NCBI RefSeq assembly: GCF_014698995.1
Contig: NZ_JACWZZ010000002.1
Location: forward strand, 806,001 to 870,000
DNA length: 64,000 nt
Source: Hymenobacter duratus
GTDB lineage: Bacteria; Bacteroidota; Bacteroidia; Cytophagales; Hymenobacteraceae
Direction: 5' to 3'
The translations under genes were made by a program, and so were the position numbers. A model generated the notes under the pieces. It was not told the origin of the DNA. It searched no databases and saw only the letters and a list, made by a program, of their open reading frames with translations. Position 1 is the stretch's first letter, and every line of letters begins with the position of its first letter. Shown in pieces: positions 62,637-64,000 of this stretch.

Positions 62637-62680
62637 AATTGGCGGCAGGACATCTTCCCCGATGACTTGCCGCCAATTTT
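62637..62680 (+). terminator. Terminator after the GH3 fusion
   Basis: AATTGGCGGCA (62637-62647) pairs with TGCCGCCAATT (62668-62678), 20-nt loop, followed by TTCTTTTTC. Begins 38 nt after the stop and 70 nt before bshA. Confidence 0.75.
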
Positions 62681-62750
62681 CTTTTTCTGTGTCCTTCTCT
62701 GTCCCGACCCGAATTCCGGGCCGTTTCTGAACGGCAAACTCTCTCCTCCC

Positions 62751-63893
62751 ATGAACATCGGCATTGTCTGTTATCCCACTTTTGGCGGCTCCGGCGTGGT
62801 AGCCACCGAGCTGGGCAAAGCCCTGGCCCAGCGCGGCCACCGCGTGCATTTCATCACCTACAGCCAGCCGGTTCGCCTCGATTTCTTCAACGAGAATCTG
62901 TTCTACCACGAGGTCTATATTCCACCGTATCCGCTGTTCCAGTTTCCGCCCTACGAGCTGGCGCTGGCCTCGAAAATGGTAGACATCGTGCAGAATGAGA
63001 AGCTGGACGTGCTGCACGTGCACTATGCCATTCCGCATGCTTCGGCTGCGTTCATGGCCAAGCAGATTCTGCTCACGCGTGGCATCCGAATTCCCGTAGT
63101 CACGACGCTGCACGGTACCGACATTACGCTGGTGGGCAAAGACGCCAGCTACGAGCCCGTCGTGACGTTCAGCATCAACCAGTCGGATGGCGTGACGTCG
63201 GTTTCGGCGGACCTGCGGCGCGAGACGTACGAGTATTTTGCCATCGAGAAGGACATTGAAGTTATCCCGAACTTCATCAATCTGGCCCGCTTCCAGAAGC
63301 AGAACAAAAGCCATTTCAAAGCCGCCATTGCGCCCAACGGCGAAAAGCTGCTGGTGCACACCTCCAACTTTCGCTCGGTGAAGCGCGTGGACGACGTGGT
63401 GCACATCTTTGCGGGCGTGCGCAAGCAGATCCCGGCCAAGCTGCTGCTCGTGGGCGACGGGCCGGACCGGCCGCGCATCGAAAAGCTCTGCCGCGAAATC
63501 GGCTACTGCGACGATATCCGCTTCCTGGGCAAGCTGGAAGCCGTGGAGGAAGTGCTCAGCATCGCCGATTTGTTCTTGATGCCTTCTGAGAAGGAAAGCT
63601 TCGGGCTGGCGGCCCTGGAAGCCATGGCCTGCGAAGTGCCGGTCATCAGCACCAATGCCGGCGGCATTCCGGAGCTGAACCAGCACGGTATTACGGGCAT
63701 GGTTAGTGAAATAGGGGACGTGGCCGACATGGTCAAAAATGCGCTTTACGTGCTGGAAGACGAGAATCTACCCCGCTTCAAAGCCGCTGCCCGCGCCCAC
63801 GCCGAAACGTTTGCCGTTGAGAACATCGTGCCGCTCTATGAGGCCTGTTACCAGCGCGCTATCGACGCCGTGCTCACCGCCGCTGCGGTATAA
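62751..63893 (+). CDS. bshA: N-acetyl-alpha-D-glucosaminyl L-malate synthase BshA
   Basis: 380 residues, GT4 family. It joins GlcNAc from UDP-GlcNAc to malate in the first step of bacillithiol synthesis, the low-molecular-weight thiol of many Firmicutes and Bacteroidota. Signature: [83 protein letters not shown] and [22 protein letters not shown]. Length is exactly that of BshA. ATG at 62751 matches the family start; the frame opens earlier but upstream is not conserved. BshB and BshC are not in the window. Confidence 0.94.
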   Translation: MNIGIVCYPTFGGSGVVATELGKALAQRGHRVHFITYSQPVRLDFFNENLFYHEVYIPPYPLFQFPPYELALASKMVDIVQNEKLDVLHVHYAIPHASAAFMAKQILLTRGIRIPVVTTLHGTDITLVGKDASYEPVVTFSINQSDGVTSVSADLRRETYEYFAIEKDIEVIPNFINLARFQKQNKSHFKAAIAPNGEKLLVHTSNFRSVKRVDDVVHIFAGVRKQIPAKLLLVGDGPDRPRIEKLCREIGYCDDIRFLGKLEAVEEVLSIADLFLMPSEKESFGLAALEAMACEVPVISTNAGGIPELNQHGITGMVSEIGDVADMVKNALYVLEDENLPRFKAAARAHAETFAVENIVPLYEACYQRAIDAVLTAAAV

Positions 63894-63921
63894 CGGTTCT
63901 GCCGCCGCCATAGTCACCTTA

Positions 63922-63967
63922 CATAACGAGCCCCTGGTATCCGCACGGACGCCAGGGGCTCGTTATG
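63922..63967. terminator. Palindrome after bshA
   Basis: 16-bp perfect arms CATAACGAGCCCCTGG (63922-63937) and its complement (63952-63967), 14-nt loop. No T-run follows, so it is a stable hairpin that may act as a weak terminator or a repeat. Confidence 0.7.
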
Positions 63968-64000
63968 CAAGGCGCTTGCGGAACGCTAGAACAGCCCGAA

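Noticed and set aside
1..64000. tRNA, rRNA, riboswitch or prophage
   Set aside because: No intergenic region folded by eye as a tRNA cloverleaf or contained conserved rRNA or riboswitch sequences, and no phage genes were seen. Small RNAs cannot be excluded by eye.

Overview
The window is a gene-dense, roughly 60% GC piece of chromosome from a Bacteroidota bacterium, most likely a Hymenobacter-like member of the Cytophagales. The evidence is a type IX secretion (T9SS) C-terminal sorting domain, a PorD/DUF4835 protein, the bacillithiol enzyme BshA, a fused DAHP synthase/chorismate mutase, the block bamD-rpoZ-coaC-coaB-porD-recN, and several start-proximal TAnnTTTG sequences of the Bacteroidota -7 type. 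I found no rRNA, tRNA, CRISPR array, phage or complete insertion sequence. These taxonomic and functional calls rest on recognition of motifs, not on database searches.

Layout. 1-5 kb: end of a T9SS-exported Calx-beta/OB-fold protein, a Sua5/YciO-type tRNA threonylcarbamoyl enzyme, an LpxL-like acyltransferase with a secreted partner, and WbqC. 5-12.9 kb: ClpC, an acyl-CoA carboxylase beta chain, a GNAT, an M42 aminopeptidase, a glycosyltransferase and a TroA/BtuF-like binding protein. 12.9-18 kb: shikimate genes aroA, aroB and aroG-CM on the minus strand, interrupted by three tandem paralogous lipoproteins. 18-29.6 kb: proline dehydrogenase, a general stress protein, a CtpA-type protease, lysS, YtxH and YtxH-CsbD stress proteins, a Kazal lipoprotein, a cupin and a dienelactone hydrolase. 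29.7-41.4 kb (accessory): an M28 peptidase, a prolyl-aminopeptidase-like hydrolase, an ABC exporter, two immunity-like genes including a barstar homologue, a PRISE-type reductase and several unknowns. 41.4-43.4 kb: two tandem pectinesterases, one interrupted by a nonsense codon.

43.6-53.3 kb is housekeeping: fabI, recN, porD, coaB and coaC as separate ORFs, rpoZ, bamD, and an OstA/LptA-like protein divergent from tilS. 53.3-64 kb: a 21-bp tandem array, mdh, an AlkD-like HEAT protein, two rhomboid proteases, mutL, a GH3/beta-lactamase-fold fusion and bshA.

Points that stand out: a 286-bp tandem duplication with minus-strand coding remnants between lysS and the YtxH genes; a 31-bp-arm palindromic repeat sitting between the coaC and coaB ORFs, with a diverged copy at 32.8 kb; two arrays of about 21-bp period at 1.3 and 53.3 kb; very long perfect palindromes between convergent genes (41-bp arms at 2.2 kb, 22-bp arms at 55.4 kb); a MutL whose endonuclease motifs look degenerate; and a histone H1-like Lys/Ala/Pro tail on the OstA-like protein. 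I did not find a convincing wholly new multi-gene system. The best candidates for something undescribed are the duplicated remnant locus and the triple-lipoprotein cluster.
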